Assembly (NCBI RefSeq): GCF_038049935.1
Contig: NZ_CP145886.1
Location: 930,001 to 994,000, forward strand
Direction: 5' to 3'
From: Rossellomorea sp. y25
GTDB lineage: Bacteria > Bacillota > Bacilli > Bacillales > Bacillaceae_B
Length of the DNA stretch: 64,000 nucleotides
Shown here: positions 1 through 8,432 of the stretch, in pieces
Layout: every line of letters begins with the position of its first letter
Numbering within the stretch: position 1 is the first letter of the stretch
Program-made: the position numbers and the translations under genes
Notes under the pieces: model-generated
Told to the model about the DNA's origin: nothing
What the model saw: the letters and a program-made list of their open reading frames with translations, nothing else
The model's database searches: none

Positions 1-28
1 TAAATCCCCCATTGCTTTAAGTGTAACG

Positions 29-265
29 TCACATTTTATTATCACTCTTATCAATCATTCTAGAGATTAATTTTTGACAACCTATTGTATAGAGAAACAT
101 GATTAAAAAAGGATTGATCGTTGGGAAAATTTCCACCCCATCCTCTTTTACATGTACCACGTACAAGCTTGAGATGTTGTAGTTCTCTGCAAGGGAACTC
201 AACAGAATAAAGCCTAAGTAGAACCCAATAAATGATAGTACATATAAAATGAACATTTTGATCAT
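29..265 (-). CDS. Small two-pass membrane protein, function unknown
   Basis: The product is about 78 residues with two hydrophobic segments, one at the N-terminus (IKMFILYVLSFIGFYLGFIL) and one near the C-terminus (INPFLIMFLYTIGC), joined by a hydrophilic loop that is probably outside the cell. I chose the ATG at 265 because a GAGGGAG ribosome binding site sits about 8 bases upstream; in-frame ATGs further upstream lie on or before that site. It is the last of three minus-strand genes that probably form one transcript with the lipoprotein at 563-1081. I recognise no family. Confidence 0.6.
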   Translation of the reverse strand: MIKMFILYVLSFIGFYLGFILLSSLAENYNISSLYVVHVKEDGVEIFPTINPFLIMFLYTIGCQKLISRMIDKSDNKM

Positions 266-311
266 AACCATCTCCCTCTTGTGTTCGGGCACCCGCTAGT
301 TTAAATAAGAC

Positions 312-548
312 TTAAAACTCAATTCCAGACAGCTGCTTTATTTCTTCTAATCGTTTCTCATGACGTTCAACTGTCATAAGGGGGTTCTTGTGGTGAATCA
401 AATTTACTATAGAGGAAAAGCTTTCTTTCAATCCTTCGATTTTTTCCGCCTGACTATTGTTATCGTAAAACGAATAGATTCCCTCATACGCCCACGTAAT
501 GAACTCATGGACATCTTCCTCGATCCTTCTCCTAATGGTCAGTTCCAT
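312..548 (-). CDS. Small hydrophilic protein, function unknown
   Basis: The product is about 78 residues, charged, and likely mostly helical, with no membrane segment or signal peptide. The reading frame is open further upstream and would overlap the preceding gene. The ATG at 548 is preferred because AAGGGGG lies 9 bases before it and it places the gene just after the stop of the lipoprotein gene. It appears to be co-transcribed with that lipoprotein and the following small membrane protein. No family is recognised. Confidence 0.55.
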   Translation of the reverse strand: MELTIRRRIEEDVHEFITWAYEGIYSFYDNNSQAEKIEGLKESFSSIVNLIHHKNPLMTVERHEKRLEEIKQLSGIEF

Positions 549-562
549 GCTTTTCATCCCCC

Positions 563-1081
563 TTAGGATTCTTTGTCCTGTTTCTCGATCCACTTTTCCA
601 CTTTTCTCTCCATCTCTTTTTGCAATTCCCCAATGTTTCCACTATCTCTCTGAGCGGATTTAACGTATTTCGCCGGGAACATTTTTTCCAAGGAGGACTG
701 ATACATGCTGCCGTCCTTTGGTTCTATGTATTCAATCACAGAATAGGTCCCATCTTTTATGCTTAACCGAATTACGGCAGGTAATGAATGCCCGGACTGG
801 GCCTCTATTCCGGTCGCTTTATTAAATCCACCGTAATACGACCACATATACACACTCAGGATCCCATCCTTTTCGCTCGTTCCATAGATTTTGTGGACTT
901 CAAACTGCTTTTCTGTACCGTAGTAGGAGGTGGAATAGTTCTGGATGATATATTGGGAGATCGCGTTATCAATTTGTTGGGTTATCTGTTTATCTCCGTC
1001 GATCAGATTCTGTTCTTTCCCGTAACACCCGGCCAATAAGACCACTGCCATTAGTAAAAGTAAAACTCGTACCTTTTTCAA
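563..1081 (-). CDS. Predicted lipoprotein, function unknown
   Basis: This is a 172-residue secreted lipoprotein. The N-terminus MKKVRVLLLLMAVVLLAGC is a classic type II signal with lipobox LAGC, so the cysteine should be lipid-modified and the protein tethered outside the membrane. The start is a TTG at 1081 with AAGGAG upstream; the frame extends to an ATG at 1129, but that adds a tail before the signal peptide. The mature part is mixed alpha/beta with no catalytic motif I can name. It heads a three-gene minus-strand group. Confidence 0.65.
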   Translation of the reverse strand: MKKVRVLLLLMAVVLLAGCYGKEQNLIDGDKQITQQIDNAISQYIIQNYSTSYYGTEKQFEVHKIYGTSEKDGILSVYMWSYYGGFNKATGIEAQSGHSLPAVIRLSIKDGTYSVIEYIEPKDGSMYQSSLEKMFPAKYVKSAQRDSGNIGELQKEMERKVEKWIEKQDKES

Positions 1082-1243
1082 AATGTCCTTGCTCCTTGTA
1101 TACATGTATTTTTGAAGGTTATAAGACATGGAGAATTTAATTCCATTTTACCATAGGGTTTCTTGTATTTTCCTTTTTTTACAATTAAATCTATGGTATC
1201 TTCCAGTAGAGCACTCACGAAACGGATAAGGGGGAGAGGACGA

Positions 1244-1741
1244 ATGAGGATCGTATCACTTAAAGAGATGCCGAAAGAGAACCTGGTTGAATTCTTCAAT
1301 CGGCATTGGGGCAGTCCGAAGATGGTCATTTCCAGTGGGATCTATGACTGTGCTGCGTTAGACGGCTTTGCCTACCTGAATGAAGAAACCGTAATCGCAG
1401 GTTTGATTACATATGTGGTCAAAGACGAAGAATGCGAGATTATTTCCCTTGATAGTTTGGAAGAAAAGAAGGGCATCGGCACCTCCCTGATGAAAGAAGT
1501 AGAAAAGGTGGCAGTCGGGAGCCGGTGCAAGCGCATCACGCTGATCACAACCAATGACAATCTGCCGGCACTGAAATTTTACCAAAAGAGGGGCTTCATG
1601 ATTTCAACTATTCACCGGTTCGCAGTGGAGAAGGCGAGAAAGGTAAAGCCTGAGATCCCTATGATCGGAATTGACGGGATTCCCATTAGAGATGAAATTG
1701 AACTGGAGAAGGGGGTGACTCTGACGGATGATTATACTTAA
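1244..1741 (+). CDS. GNAT family N-acetyltransferase
   Basis: The 165-residue product is a GNAT acyltransferase that would move an acetyl group from acetyl-CoA to an amine. The acetyl-CoA loop region is seen as EEKKGIGTSLMKEVEKVA (R/Q-x-x-G-x-G/A type), followed by the usual beta strand and NLPALKFYQKRGF, the conserved NxxAxxFYxKxGF end of the fold. The ATG at 1244 follows GGGGGAGAGGA; the frame runs upstream to 1163 but that part is not GNAT-like. Substrate is unknown. Confidence 0.8.
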   Translation: MRIVSLKEMPKENLVEFFNRHWGSPKMVISSGIYDCAALDGFAYLNEETVIAGLITYVVKDEECEIISLDSLEEKKGIGTSLMKEVEKVAVGSRCKRITLITTNDNLPALKFYQKRGFMISTIHRFAVEKARKVKPEIPMIGIDGIPIRDEIELEKGVTLTDDYT

Positions 1742-1768
1742 AATAATGAAAAGAGTAGGAGGGAAGAT

Positions 1769-2278
1769 GTGAACAATTTTAATAAAGCGTTATCTCTTGT
1801 AAACAAATTAGTCTATGAACCTAATCAATTAACCTTAAAATCGGTTCAAGAAGAAAAACAAAATGCGAATTACGGAGCTGGTACATTTGAACTGGCTTCT
1901 CGTTCAGTTCGATTTAGGGTCGCAAAAGTAACACCTAATAAGGTGGGGCAATTTGTTGCATTTTGGGAAAAAGATGAAAATGATAATAATCAACCATTTA
2001 CATATGAAAAGGCACCTGACTTGTTGGTCATCAATACCTTTTTGAGTAATGAAGAATGGGGGCAATTTGTTTTCCCGAAAGACATTCTTGCCAAACAAGA
2101 TATTCTTAAGACGAGTGCTGCGAAAGGGAAAATGGCCATTAGAGTTTACCCTAGTTGGGATACCCCAACCAGCAAACAAGCGATAAAAACTCAAACATGG
2201 CAGTTACCCTATTTTGTCGATTTGAGTGATACCAATAAACTGCCCATGAAAAAAATACTGGAACTGTATTCGCAGTAA
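1769..2278 (+). CDS. MepB family protein
   Basis: The 169-residue protein matches the MepB family, a small cytosolic protein first named from the staphylococcal mepRAB locus; its biochemical role is not known. Recognisable parts are the N-terminal LVNKLVYEPN, the central NYGAGTFELASRSVRFRVAKVTPNKVG segment and the GQFVFPKDIL strand. There is no MepA-like efflux pump or MepR next to it here, so the name is family only. The start is a GTG at 1769 after AGGAGGGAAG. The gene lies 27 bases after the GNAT gene and may share its transcript. Confidence 0.8.
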   Translation: MNNFNKALSLVNKLVYEPNQLTLKSVQEEKQNANYGAGTFELASRSVRFRVAKVTPNKVGQFVAFWEKDENDNNQPFTYEKAPDLLVINTFLSNEEWGQFVFPKDILAKQDILKTSAAKGKMAIRVYPSWDTPTSKQAIKTQTWQLPYFVDLSDTNKLPMKKILELYSQ

Positions 2279-2334
2279 ATTAGTATATTCACTTAATACC
2301 ACATGTCTGAACTTATATTTATCCATTAAAGAGG

Positions 2335-2406
2335 GCTTACCCTAGAAACGATAAGCTTTTTTATTGTGATAATTTGACTTGAGTAGGATAATGAATTTGA
2401 AATAAT
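2335..2406 (+). promoter_or_regulatory. Terminator-promoter module, copy A
   Basis: An imperfect hairpin (GCTTAC at 2335-2340 with ATAAGC at 2351-2356) followed by six T ends the mepB-like transcript. It is followed by TTGAGT at 2379-2384 and AATAAT at 2401-2406, spaced 16 bases, a sigma-A type promoter for the next small gene. The same arrangement with closely similar bases is found at 59055-59126 and 61865-61934. Confidence 0.6.
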
Positions 2407-2436
2407 TGGTATTGGTTTAATGAATGTGGAGGACAG

Positions 2437-2601
2437 ATGATGGATAATCAATATTTTGTAGGTTGGGGCACACTGGCGCTGATAAATGCCGGACTTGCAC
2501 AAGGGAAAAACAGGAAGGGGTTAAACTGGTTTCTGCTTTCACTCGTATTGGGTCCTTTGGCGACGCCAATTTTGCTATTTGTTGAAAAGAGGGAATGGTA
2601 G
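2437..2601 (+). CDS. Small hydrophobic protein (54 aa)
   Basis: This short gene encodes a 54-residue protein with a hydrophobic N-terminal half (YFVGWGTLALINAGLAQGKN) and a second membrane segment (WFLLSLVLGPLATPILLFVE). The central AQGKNRKGLNW turn and the LGP motif recur in short Bacillus membrane proteins of unknown function, as far as I can recall. GGAGGA lies before ATGATG at 2437/2440. It is driven by the terminator-promoter module just upstream. Confidence 0.55.
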   Translation: MMDNQYFVGWGTLALINAGLAQGKNRKGLNWFLLSLVLGPLATPILLFVEKREW

Positions 2602-2690
2602 CGTGCGTATATTGAAGGTTTAACTCTCTTTTGGTTGAATTCTTATAATAAATTTGAAGATTAACCGAATATTATAGAGGAGGAAGTATA

Positions 2691-3245
2691 GTGAATCAAA
2701 ACAGTGCATTGATTATAGTGGATGTTCAAAAAGCATTTGATGACCCAAAATGGGGAGAACGAAATAATGTAAATGCAGAAGAGAATATTAGTAAAATACT
2801 AAAGGTTTGGAGAGCGAAGGGAGGGCAAGTCATTCATATTCAACACACGTCAGACCATCCGAATTCTGTATTTTATCCCGGCAATAAAGGTTTTACTATA
2901 AAGGAATTGGTTAGTCCTCTTGAAGAAGAAGTGGTAATTACCAAGAAAGTGAATAGTAGTTTTATTGGCACCAATTTAGAAGAAACGTTAAATAAAAATC
3001 ATATTAAAACAGTGATAATAACAGGGTTGACCACTCCTCATTGTGTCTCAACAACGACGAGAATGAGCGGGAATTTAGGCTTTAACACTTACCTAATATC
3101 CGATGCCACAGCGGCATTTGGAATGAAAGATCAAGATGGCCGTTATTTTGATCCGGAAACGATACATAACGTGTCTTTAGCTACATTGAATGATGAATTT
3201 GCCACCATCCTTTCAACGGAACAATTGTTAGATATGTTGAATTAA
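2691..3245 (+). CDS. Isochorismatase-like cysteine hydrolase
   Basis: The 184-residue protein belongs to the isochorismatase/nicotinamidase-like cysteine hydrolase family. The catalytic aspartate lies in ALIIVDVQKAF, the lysine is in the VVITKKVNSSF region, and the nucleophile is the cysteine in GLTTPHCVSTTTRM, followed by the family's GFNTYLISDATAAF strand. These enzymes hydrolyse amide or vinyl-ether bonds; the substrate cannot be told here. The start is a GTG with GAGGAGGAAG upstream. Downstream is a degraded palindromic repeat and a broken VOC gene. Confidence 0.85.
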   Translation: MNQNSALIIVDVQKAFDDPKWGERNNVNAEENISKILKVWRAKGGQVIHIQHTSDHPNSVFYPGNKGFTIKELVSPLEEEVVITKKVNSSFIGTNLEETLNKNHIKTVIITGLTTPHCVSTTTRMSGNLGFNTYLISDATAAFGMKDQDGRYFDPETIHNVSLATLNDEFATILSTEQLLDMLN

Positions 3246-3251
3246 GACACA

Positions 3252-3310
3252 ATGGGGACAGGTACCATGGTGCCTCATTTTTAGTAAAGGAGCCGAGGGA
3301 GCTGTCCCTA
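3252..3310. repeat. Dispersed GGGGACAG-type palindromic element
   Basis: GGGGACAG near 3254 and CTGTCCC at 3302-3308 form the arms of an imperfect inverted repeat that also contains an internal GGTACCATGGTGCC palindrome. Similar arms occur at several other intergenic sites in the window. Confidence 0.5.
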
Positions 3311-3345
3311 TGGTTTCCATAACAGAAACATAGGAGGCGTGGGAT

Positions 3346-3784
3346 ATGAACACCAATAGAATCGATCATGTGAGTATAAACGTAAATGACCTTTCAGAGG
3401 CTAAGGCGTTTTTGTTGATTAAGGACTCGAAGTGCAAGCGGAATGGGAATTGGATGGAGAGCAGTTGGACAGAATCGTTGGACTTAATCACGTTAAAACG
3501 GCATGTGTAGGATTGGGGATGCCAGATGGTCAGGCATGGATAGAGCTGGTCAAATTTTATACACCTTCAGATGAAAAAGGTATTCAGCAACCTTTTGCCA
3601 TTACGCTGGGTATCCGACATATTTGCTTTGCTGTTGAAGATATTGAAACGATTGTGGCCAATTTGAAAAAAAGAAGGGCACGGAAATCTTTAGTGAGATA
3701 CAGCAGTACGAAGAAAGTTATAAGTTATGCTACTTTCGTGGTCCAAAAGGGATTATTTTAGAGTTGGCGGAGAAAATCAGTTAA
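3346..3784 (+). pseudogene. VOC/glyoxalase-family protein, broken by shifts and a stop
   Basis: Read across frames, this is a small VOC (glyoxalase/bleomycin-resistance fold) protein: MNTNRIDHVSINVNDL opens in one frame, VQAEWELDGEQLDRIVGLNH continues in another, and the end YKLCYFRGPKGIILELAEK is in a third. There is a one-base shift and an in-frame TAA near 3416-3422, and a second shift in an A-rich run near 3670. The ATG at 3346 follows TAGGAGG. Three lesions in 440 bases make a decayed gene the likelier reading, though homopolymer sequencing errors could explain the shifts. Confidence 0.7.
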
Positions 3785-3856
3785 ATAGTGTATCGGATTT
3801 TAAATGATTTAGATCTCCGGCTTGGGGTACTTTAATGAAAAAAGACGCTAAAAGAG

Positions 3857-3890
3857 GAAAACACCAGAACCATAAGTTTCTGGTGTTTTC
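3857..3890 (+). terminator. Hairpin after the VOC pseudogene
   Basis: GAAAACACCAGAA at 3857-3869 pairs perfectly with TTCTGGTGTTTTC at 3878-3890 around an 8-base loop. The T run lies in the 3' arm rather than beyond it, so efficiency is uncertain. Confidence 0.5.
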
Positions 3891-3968
3891 TATGTCCCTA
3901 ATAACTTTCTAAAAACCGTTAAAGGGGATTTTTCTTATTATAGGGAATCATAAAGTACCTTCTATCAA

Positions 3969-4020
3969 GCAACCAATTAGTTGCTTATACTTGACGAGCA
4001 ACCATTTAGTTGCATATAAT
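3969..4020 (+). promoter_or_regulatory. Promoter with two ArsR-type operators
   Basis: Two near-identical palindromes, GCAACCAATTAGTTGC (3969-3984) and GCAACCATTTAGTTGC (3998-4013), flank and fill a sigma-A promoter made of TTGACG (3991-3996) and TATAAT (4015-4020), spaced 18 bases. The second operator sits between -35 and -10, so a bound repressor would block RNA polymerase. Autoregulation by the ArsR-type protein encoded directly downstream is the natural inference. Confidence 0.75.
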
Positions 4021-4026
4021 CAATCT

Positions 4027-4305
4027 ATGACTTGGGACAAAGACACTATATTCAAAGCACTTGGCGACTCGACTCGGCGGCTTATCCTGGATGAGCTTTC
4101 CGATCGCAACGAGCTGACATTGTATGAACTTACGGCACGCCTCGTTATGAAGCACAACCTTTCCATTTCGCGACAGGCGATCACCAAACATCTAAATCTA
4201 TTGGAAGATGCAGGACTCGTCATGTCAGAACGGAAGGGTAAATATCGAGTACTTATGTTTAACAAAGAACCACTTGCAAACTTATTGAAAGGATGGGTAG
4301 ACTAA
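4027..4305 (+). CDS. ArsR family transcriptional repressor
   Basis: The 92-residue protein is a winged helix-turn-helix repressor of the ArsR type. The opening DTIFKALGDSTRRLILDEL is the family signature, and the recognition helix region is SRQAITKHLNLLEDAGLV followed by the wing ERKGKYRVLMFN. No cysteine metal site is seen, so it is likely a non-metal ArsR-like regulator. The frame is open to a TTG at 3991, but that codon is the promoter -35 element. The ATG at 4027 starts where transcription should begin, 7 bases after the -10, so the message may be leaderless. It precedes a VOC gene by 55 bases. Confidence 0.85.
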   Translation: MTWDKDTIFKALGDSTRRLILDELSDRNELTLYELTARLVMKHNLSISRQAITKHLNLLEDAGLVMSERKGKYRVLMFNKEPLANLLKGWVD

Positions 4306-4360
4306 CTTTTCACGAATCGGCAGAAGAGCAACTGCCATCGCAACGATTAAAGGAGGCCAA

Positions 4361-4750
4361 ATGAGGATGAAAATTATTATAACCAGTATATTCGTTCAAG
4401 ATCAAGACAAAGCATTAGCGTTTTATACAGACACGCTGGACTTTGTGAAAAAACATGACGTTCCTACAGGAGCACACCGGTGGATTACGCTTGTTTCAGC
4501 TGATGAACAAGACGGGACCGAGCTTTTACTTGAACCAAATGAGCACCCGGCTGCGAAAGAGTATCAAGAGAAATTATTCGCAGACGGCATCCCTGTAACG
4601 ATGTTTGGGGTTTCAGATATTCGCAAAGAGTACGAGCGACTAGTGGAAAAAGGTGTAACGTTTACGATGGAGCCTACCGTCATGGGAGAGATCACGATAG
4701 CTGTCTTTGACGATACATGTGGAAACCTTATTCAGATGATACAGCAGTAA
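4361..4750 (+). CDS. VOC family protein
   Basis: The 129-residue protein has the two beta-alpha-beta-beta-beta halves of the vicinal oxygen chelate fold: SIFVQDQDKALAFYTDTLDF in the first and FGVSDIRKEYERLVEKGVTF, then TIAVFDDTCGNLIQMIQQ, in the second. The last part, with DxxGNLIQ, is typical of small glyoxalase-like proteins acting on or binding small molecules. It has a strong AAAGGAGG site and probably shares the ArsR-controlled promoter, so its substrate may be related to the repressor's inducer. A start at 4367 is equally possible. Confidence 0.85.
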   Translation: MRMKIIITSIFVQDQDKALAFYTDTLDFVKKHDVPTGAHRWITLVSADEQDGTELLLEPNEHPAAKEYQEKLFADGIPVTMFGVSDIRKEYERLVEKGVTFTMEPTVMGEITIAVFDDTCGNLIQMIQQ

Positions 4751-4806
4751 TTGGTTATGACGATGTATAAAATAAATCTGAGCATTGAAAATTAGGTGAG
4801 ATAAAA

Positions 4807-5352
4807 ATGGACAGTCAAGTAAAGTTGGAATTTGAACATTCTAAGTCAGGCGATAAAGAAGAGCGTTATGAAGCCTACCAATATATATTAAAAGTAACGG
4901 ACCAAAAAGTTGATTGGGCATATGAAGTATGGGATCAACTACTAGAGGACTTAACTCATAAAGATAACCATCAACGCTCTCGTGCAGCACAATATTTAGC
5001 TAACCTAGCCATAAGCGATCCAGAGATGAGGATAATGAAAGATTTCCCAGGGTTGTGGGAGGTAACAAAAGATGAAAAGTTTGTGACGGCTAGGCATTCT
5101 CTCCAATCAATCTGGAAGGTCGGAATTGCTGGTACACCTCAAAAAGAAATGGTTATGGATTTTATGGTTGAACGTTTTAAAAAAGGAACAGATGAAAAAA
5201 ACGTTACTTTAATCCGGAATGACATTCTTCAAAACATGAGGAATTTATATGACCACTTTAATGATGAGTCTATCAAACAAACCGCTTTAGATTTGATTGA
5301 TACGGTTGATGACAAAAAATACAAAAAAAAGTATATGGATATTTGGAAGTAA
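4807..5352 (+). CDS. HEAT-repeat-like cytosolic protein
   Basis: The 181-residue protein is all-helical in appearance, with repeated helix pairs such as AYEVWDQLLEDLTHKDNHQRSRAAQYLANLAIS and NVTLIRNDILQNMRNL that fit a short HEAT/ARM-like solenoid. Such proteins usually bind other proteins; no enzymatic motif is visible. The ATG at 4807 follows TTAGGTGAG. It lies 56 bases after the VOC gene and is ended by a strong hairpin. Confidence 0.6.
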   Translation: MDSQVKLEFEHSKSGDKEERYEAYQYILKVTDQKVDWAYEVWDQLLEDLTHKDNHQRSRAAQYLANLAISDPEMRIMKDFPGLWEVTKDEKFVTARHSLQSIWKVGIAGTPQKEMVMDFMVERFKKGTDEKNVTLIRNDILQNMRNLYDHFNDESIKQTALDLIDTVDDKKYKKKYMDIWK

Positions 5353-5390
5353 TTCAACTTTCTTAAAGAACGAAGTCTTAACCCCCGTGG

Positions 5391-5438
5391 CCATTCCTCT
5401 ACGTGTTGTAAGCAGCACGTAGAGGAATGGTCCTTTTT
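5391..5438 (+). terminator. Rho-independent terminator
   Basis: CCATTCCTCTACGTG (5391-5405) pairs over 15 bases with its exact complement at 5416-5430, followed by a T-rich tract to 5438. It ends the transcript of the HEAT-like gene. Confidence 0.85.
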
Positions 5439-5531
5439 CTTTAAATAGGGATAGTCAGTTGGAAAAATATCGGTTTATTCTATGAGATGTTGGGGATTCT
5501 TCTTAATAATAAGGAACATAAAATAAATTTA

Positions 5532-5914
5532 TTGATAAAAGGATTGCTTAGAGGAGTCATCCCATTTAGCTTCTTGATATTCTTTTAGCTGTTATGGAAT
5601 CAATTTCAAGGGTCATCAGCCATTGCAAACACATTCTTTTTTTATGGTCAGTTCTCTTTTTTCATAGGGTTGGCAAGCGTCATATATGAAATTGAACAAT
5701 GGCGATTCTTCAAACAAATGATGGCTCAATACTTGGTCATGCTGTTGACTGTTTTTCCAACTTTACTTCTGAACGGTTTTTACCCGCTTGTTTCTTTCAG
5801 AGATGTTGTGAACGTATTTTCCTTTTTAATAAGGTTGGAGTTATCTTGTTTTTGATTACATATTTAATTTTTACATGGCGTAAAAGGGCTTATATGAAAG
5901 CCCGTCATCAATAA
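5532..5914 (+). pseudogene. DUF3021-like membrane protein, broken by a stop and a shift
   Basis: Joined across frames, the region gives a four-helix membrane protein resembling DUF3021: IKGLLRGVIPFSFLI at the start, then FIGLASVIYEIEQWRFFKQ, then VMLLTVFPTLLLNGFYPLVSF, and finally KVGVILFLITYLIFTWRKRA. An in-frame TAG lies near 5588 and a one-base shift sits in the T run near 5820. In Bacillus, DUF3021 proteins usually follow a LytTR regulator; none is here. The start is uncertain (TTG at 5532 is one option). The family call is from memory of the IWEIEKW-type motif. Confidence 0.6.
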
Positions 5915-6090
5915 CCTGACTACCGCTAACATGGATCTTTGCTTCCAAAAGCAAGAAAGAAGCATAAGAACCGTCCCCGTGTTTCCGTGCTCTCTTGATT
6001 TTTGTCGAATGTTCGCAATGAATGGAAAGGATTTCCGATAAGGATGTCGAAGAATTTAAAGAAGATTCTTTTTCTTAAAGGAGACCTGCT

Positions 6091-7326
6091 ATGGTAGAGA
6101 CTGTCCATCATTTAATTTTGCATGTGGTATTCATCCTATTTACGATTCTTGCTTTTCAGATGGTTACGAATGGATCGGACAGCAATACAGAAGGGTTTCC
6201 CTTTAAGTTCTTTCTCATGAATCTTGCTATTTTACTGTTTACAATGATCTTCCCCGTTGTATACTCCAGTGGTTATGTGTACGATTTCAAGGTCGTTCCT
6301 ATTATCCTTGCCTTTCTCTATGGCGGGAAGAGAGCCGGGTTCAGTACGTTCACCGCCATGCTGTTGATCGGTTCATTGACCAACCATGTAATGGTCTTTT
6401 TGATCGTGAATTATGCGATTTATAGTGTACTCCTGATTCCTTTATCGAAATGGTATAGAAAGGGTACCTGGAAGAACAAAATGATCCTGATTTCGGTTTT
6501 TTATTTGTTCATCCCGGTTACAAAATCCCTTTATTTACTCCAGAACAATGAAGTACGGCAGCTTCCCCTTGTCGCAAGTTCCACCTTGATCATTTGGATC
6601 ACGCTGATCCTGACCATTTATCTGATTGAAAACCGACTGGAACAAACCAGGATTAAAACTGAACTCATGAAGGCTGAAAAGTTTAATGTAGTCAGCCAGT
6701 TAGCGGCTTCTGTTGCTCATGAAATCCGAAACCCCATGACGACCGTAAGAGGATTCATGCAGCTTCTGCAGAGAGAAACGTTAACGACTGAACAGAAGAG
6801 CTTTATCGACATATCCATACAAGAATTAGATCACGCCCAAGACGTCATTACTCAATACCTCTCCCTTGCCAAGCCGCAGACGGAGGAATACGAGGTGTTC
6901 AGTCTGACTGACACCATGAATGAATCCGTTGACGTGATGTCTACGTATGCTGTGATGAATAGCATTAAAATACATAAACATATTGAAACAGAACTGATGA
7001 TCAAAGGGATAAAAATTGAGATGAAGCAAGTACTCCTCAATCTTCTGAAAAATGCCATCGAGGCGGTAAAAGAAAATGGAAAAATCACTGCGGCAGCCAC
7101 TGTACATAAAGACGGCAGGATCTTGATTGTCATTCAAGATAATGGAGCGGGCATGACTCCGGAACAACTCAAGGTATTGGGCAGACCTTATTACTCGACC
7201 AAGGAAAAAGGGACGGGACTTGGTTTGACCTTCTGCTATCAAATTGTCAAAAGGTTGAAGGGTGAAATACAGGTGGAAAGCGAGCAGGGAGTGGGGACAA
7301 CGTTTAGGATTTATTTGCAGGGGTGA
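6091..7326 (+). CDS. Multi-pass sensor histidine kinase, KinB-like
   Basis: The 411-residue protein has about six membrane helices in residues 1-180, of the 5TM-5TMR/LytS type seen in sporulation kinase KinB. A HisKA domain follows with phospho-acceptor H210 in AASVAHEIRNPMTTVRGFM, then a HATPase domain with the N-box NLLKNAIEAV and the G-boxes DNGAGMT and GTGLGLTFCYQIVKRLKG. No response regulator is adjacent, as is usual for phosphorelay kinases that feed Spo0F; that target is an inference. A second kinase of the same design lies at 35146-36468. The ATG follows AAAGGAGAC. Confidence 0.85.
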   Translation: MVETVHHLILHVVFILFTILAFQMVTNGSDSNTEGFPFKFFLMNLAILLFTMIFPVVYSSGYVYDFKVVPIILAFLYGGKRAGFSTFTAMLLIGSLTNHVMVFLIVNYAIYSVLLIPLSKWYRKGTWKNKMILISVFYLFIPVTKSLYLLQNNEVRQLPLVASSTLIIWITLILTIYLIENRLEQTRIKTELMKAEKFNVVSQLAASVAHEIRNPMTTVRGFMQLLQRETLTTEQKSFIDISIQELDHAQDVITQYLSLAKPQTEEYEVFSLTDTMNESVDVMSTYAVMNSIKIHKHIETELMIKGIKIEMKQVLLNLLKNAIEAVKENGKITAAATVHKDGRILIVIQDNGAGMTPEQLKVLGRPYYSTKEKGTGLGLTFCYQIVKRLKGEIQVESEQGVGTTFRIYLQG

Positions 7327-7367
7327 GCCATGGGGACAGGTCCCATAGCACCACATAATAAAATATT

Positions 7368-7424
7368 GGTGCCTGTACCCAGCACGGTAAACCTTTAGCG
7401 TACCGGGGGGCAGGCACCGTTTTT
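7368..7424 (+). terminator. Terminator built from a GGTGCCTG palindromic element
   Basis: GGTGCCTG at 7368-7375 pairs with CAGGCACC at 7411-7418, with further internal pairing, and is followed by GTTTTTA. It ends the kinase transcript. A neighbouring GGGGACAGGTCCC half-element at 7332-7345 belongs to the same dispersed family. Confidence 0.7.
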
Positions 7425-7443
7425 ATGTGCGTTTCATCCTATC

Positions 7444-7500
7444 TTAAGAAAAAATTAAGAATTCTCCCATGATTTTTTTAAGAAATTTCATTTACACTAT
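7444..7500 (+). promoter_or_regulatory. vanR-side promoter with putative VanR box
   Basis: TTAAGAAAAAATTAAGAA at 7444-7461, a second TTTTTAAGAAATTT stretch, and TACACTAT near the -10 position form the promoter region of the response regulator gene. The distance from TTAAG to TACACT is 49 bases, exactly as in the region before the vanY-like gene (9536 and 9585). Shared sequence and identical spacing suggest control by the same VanR-like regulator. Confidence 0.55.
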
Positions 7501-7730
7501 CACACTTGAAGGTTTTTTTTATGTGTAAGTAAACAATACTTATCATCGATGATGAAATCCCTTTGGATATCTTCTCTCCAAAGGGTATGCTTATGAAAAA
7601 ATAATGGAAAATAAGTGAAAGCCCTAAATGAGCCGCCGCGAAAGTTACAATCATGATGACGAAATGTCAGGTGCAGCTTTGTAAGGATTGTTGGAGATTT
7701 AGCGGATGTCACTAGAGTAGGAGTGAAAGA

Positions 7731-8432
7731 ATGAAACCTTTATCAATTTTAGTAGCTGATGATGAGGAGGAAATTGCGGATCTGATTGCCATCCATTTAG
7801 AAAAAGAAGGATACCACGTGACGAAAGCATCGGATGGTGAGGAGGCGGTTCGTGTGGTCGAGACTCAGGTTGTTGATTTGCTGATTTTGGATATCATGAT
7901 GCCGAAAATGGATGGATATGAAGTCACCCGACGCATTCGGGATCAGCATAATATGCCAATCATCTTTTTGAGTGCCAAGACATCTGATTTCGATAAAGTT
8001 CAGGGCCTGGTCATTGGGGCAGATGATTATATGACGAAACCCTTCACCCCGATCGAATTGGTTGCTCGTGTAAATGCTCAACTCCGACGTTTTTTGAAGC
8101 TCAATCAACCTAAGACGGCTACAGAAAGGAAAGCCTTCGTGGAAAGTGGTGGATTGGTCATTTCCCCCGATCAGCGTAAAGTGACTCTATATGGTGAAAG
8201 CATCGAACTAACGCCTAAAGAGTTTGATATTTTGTACTTACTGGCGAGTCACCCGGGGAAAGTTTTCGGTGTGGAACATATTTTTCAGCAGGTGTGGGGG
8301 GATGCATACTTTGAAGGTGGGAATACGGTAATGGTCCATATCCGCACATTACGAAAAAAGCTTGAAGAGGATAAACGGAAAGATAAATTCATTAAAACAG
8401 TATGGGGCGTAGGGTATACATTCAATGGGTAA
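7731..8432 (+). CDS. vanR: VanR-like response regulator (OmpR/PhoB family)
   Basis: The 233-residue protein has a receiver domain with acidic pocket DDEEE, phospho-acceptor D54 in LLILDIMMPKMDGY and lysine in MTKPFTP, followed by a winged-helix DNA-binding domain ending VHIRTLRKKLEEDKRKDKFIKTVWGVGYTF. The whole resembles VanR of vancomycin-type loci. It overlaps the kinase gene by 8 bases and is followed by a vanY-like carboxypeptidase gene, so a VanRS-controlled peptidoglycan response is likely. There are no vanH, vanA or vanX genes, so glycopeptide resistance does not follow from this locus. Confidence 0.8.
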   Translation: MKPLSILVADDEEEIADLIAIHLEKEGYHVTKASDGEEAVRVVETQVVDLLILDIMMPKMDGYEVTRRIRDQHNMPIIFLSAKTSDFDKVQGLVIGADDYMTKPFTPIELVARVNAQLRRFLKLNQPKTATERKAFVESGGLVISPDQRKVTLYGESIELTPKEFDILYLLASHPGKVFGVEHIFQQVWGDAYFEGGNTVMVHIRTLRKKLEEDKRKDKFIKTVWGVGYTFNG

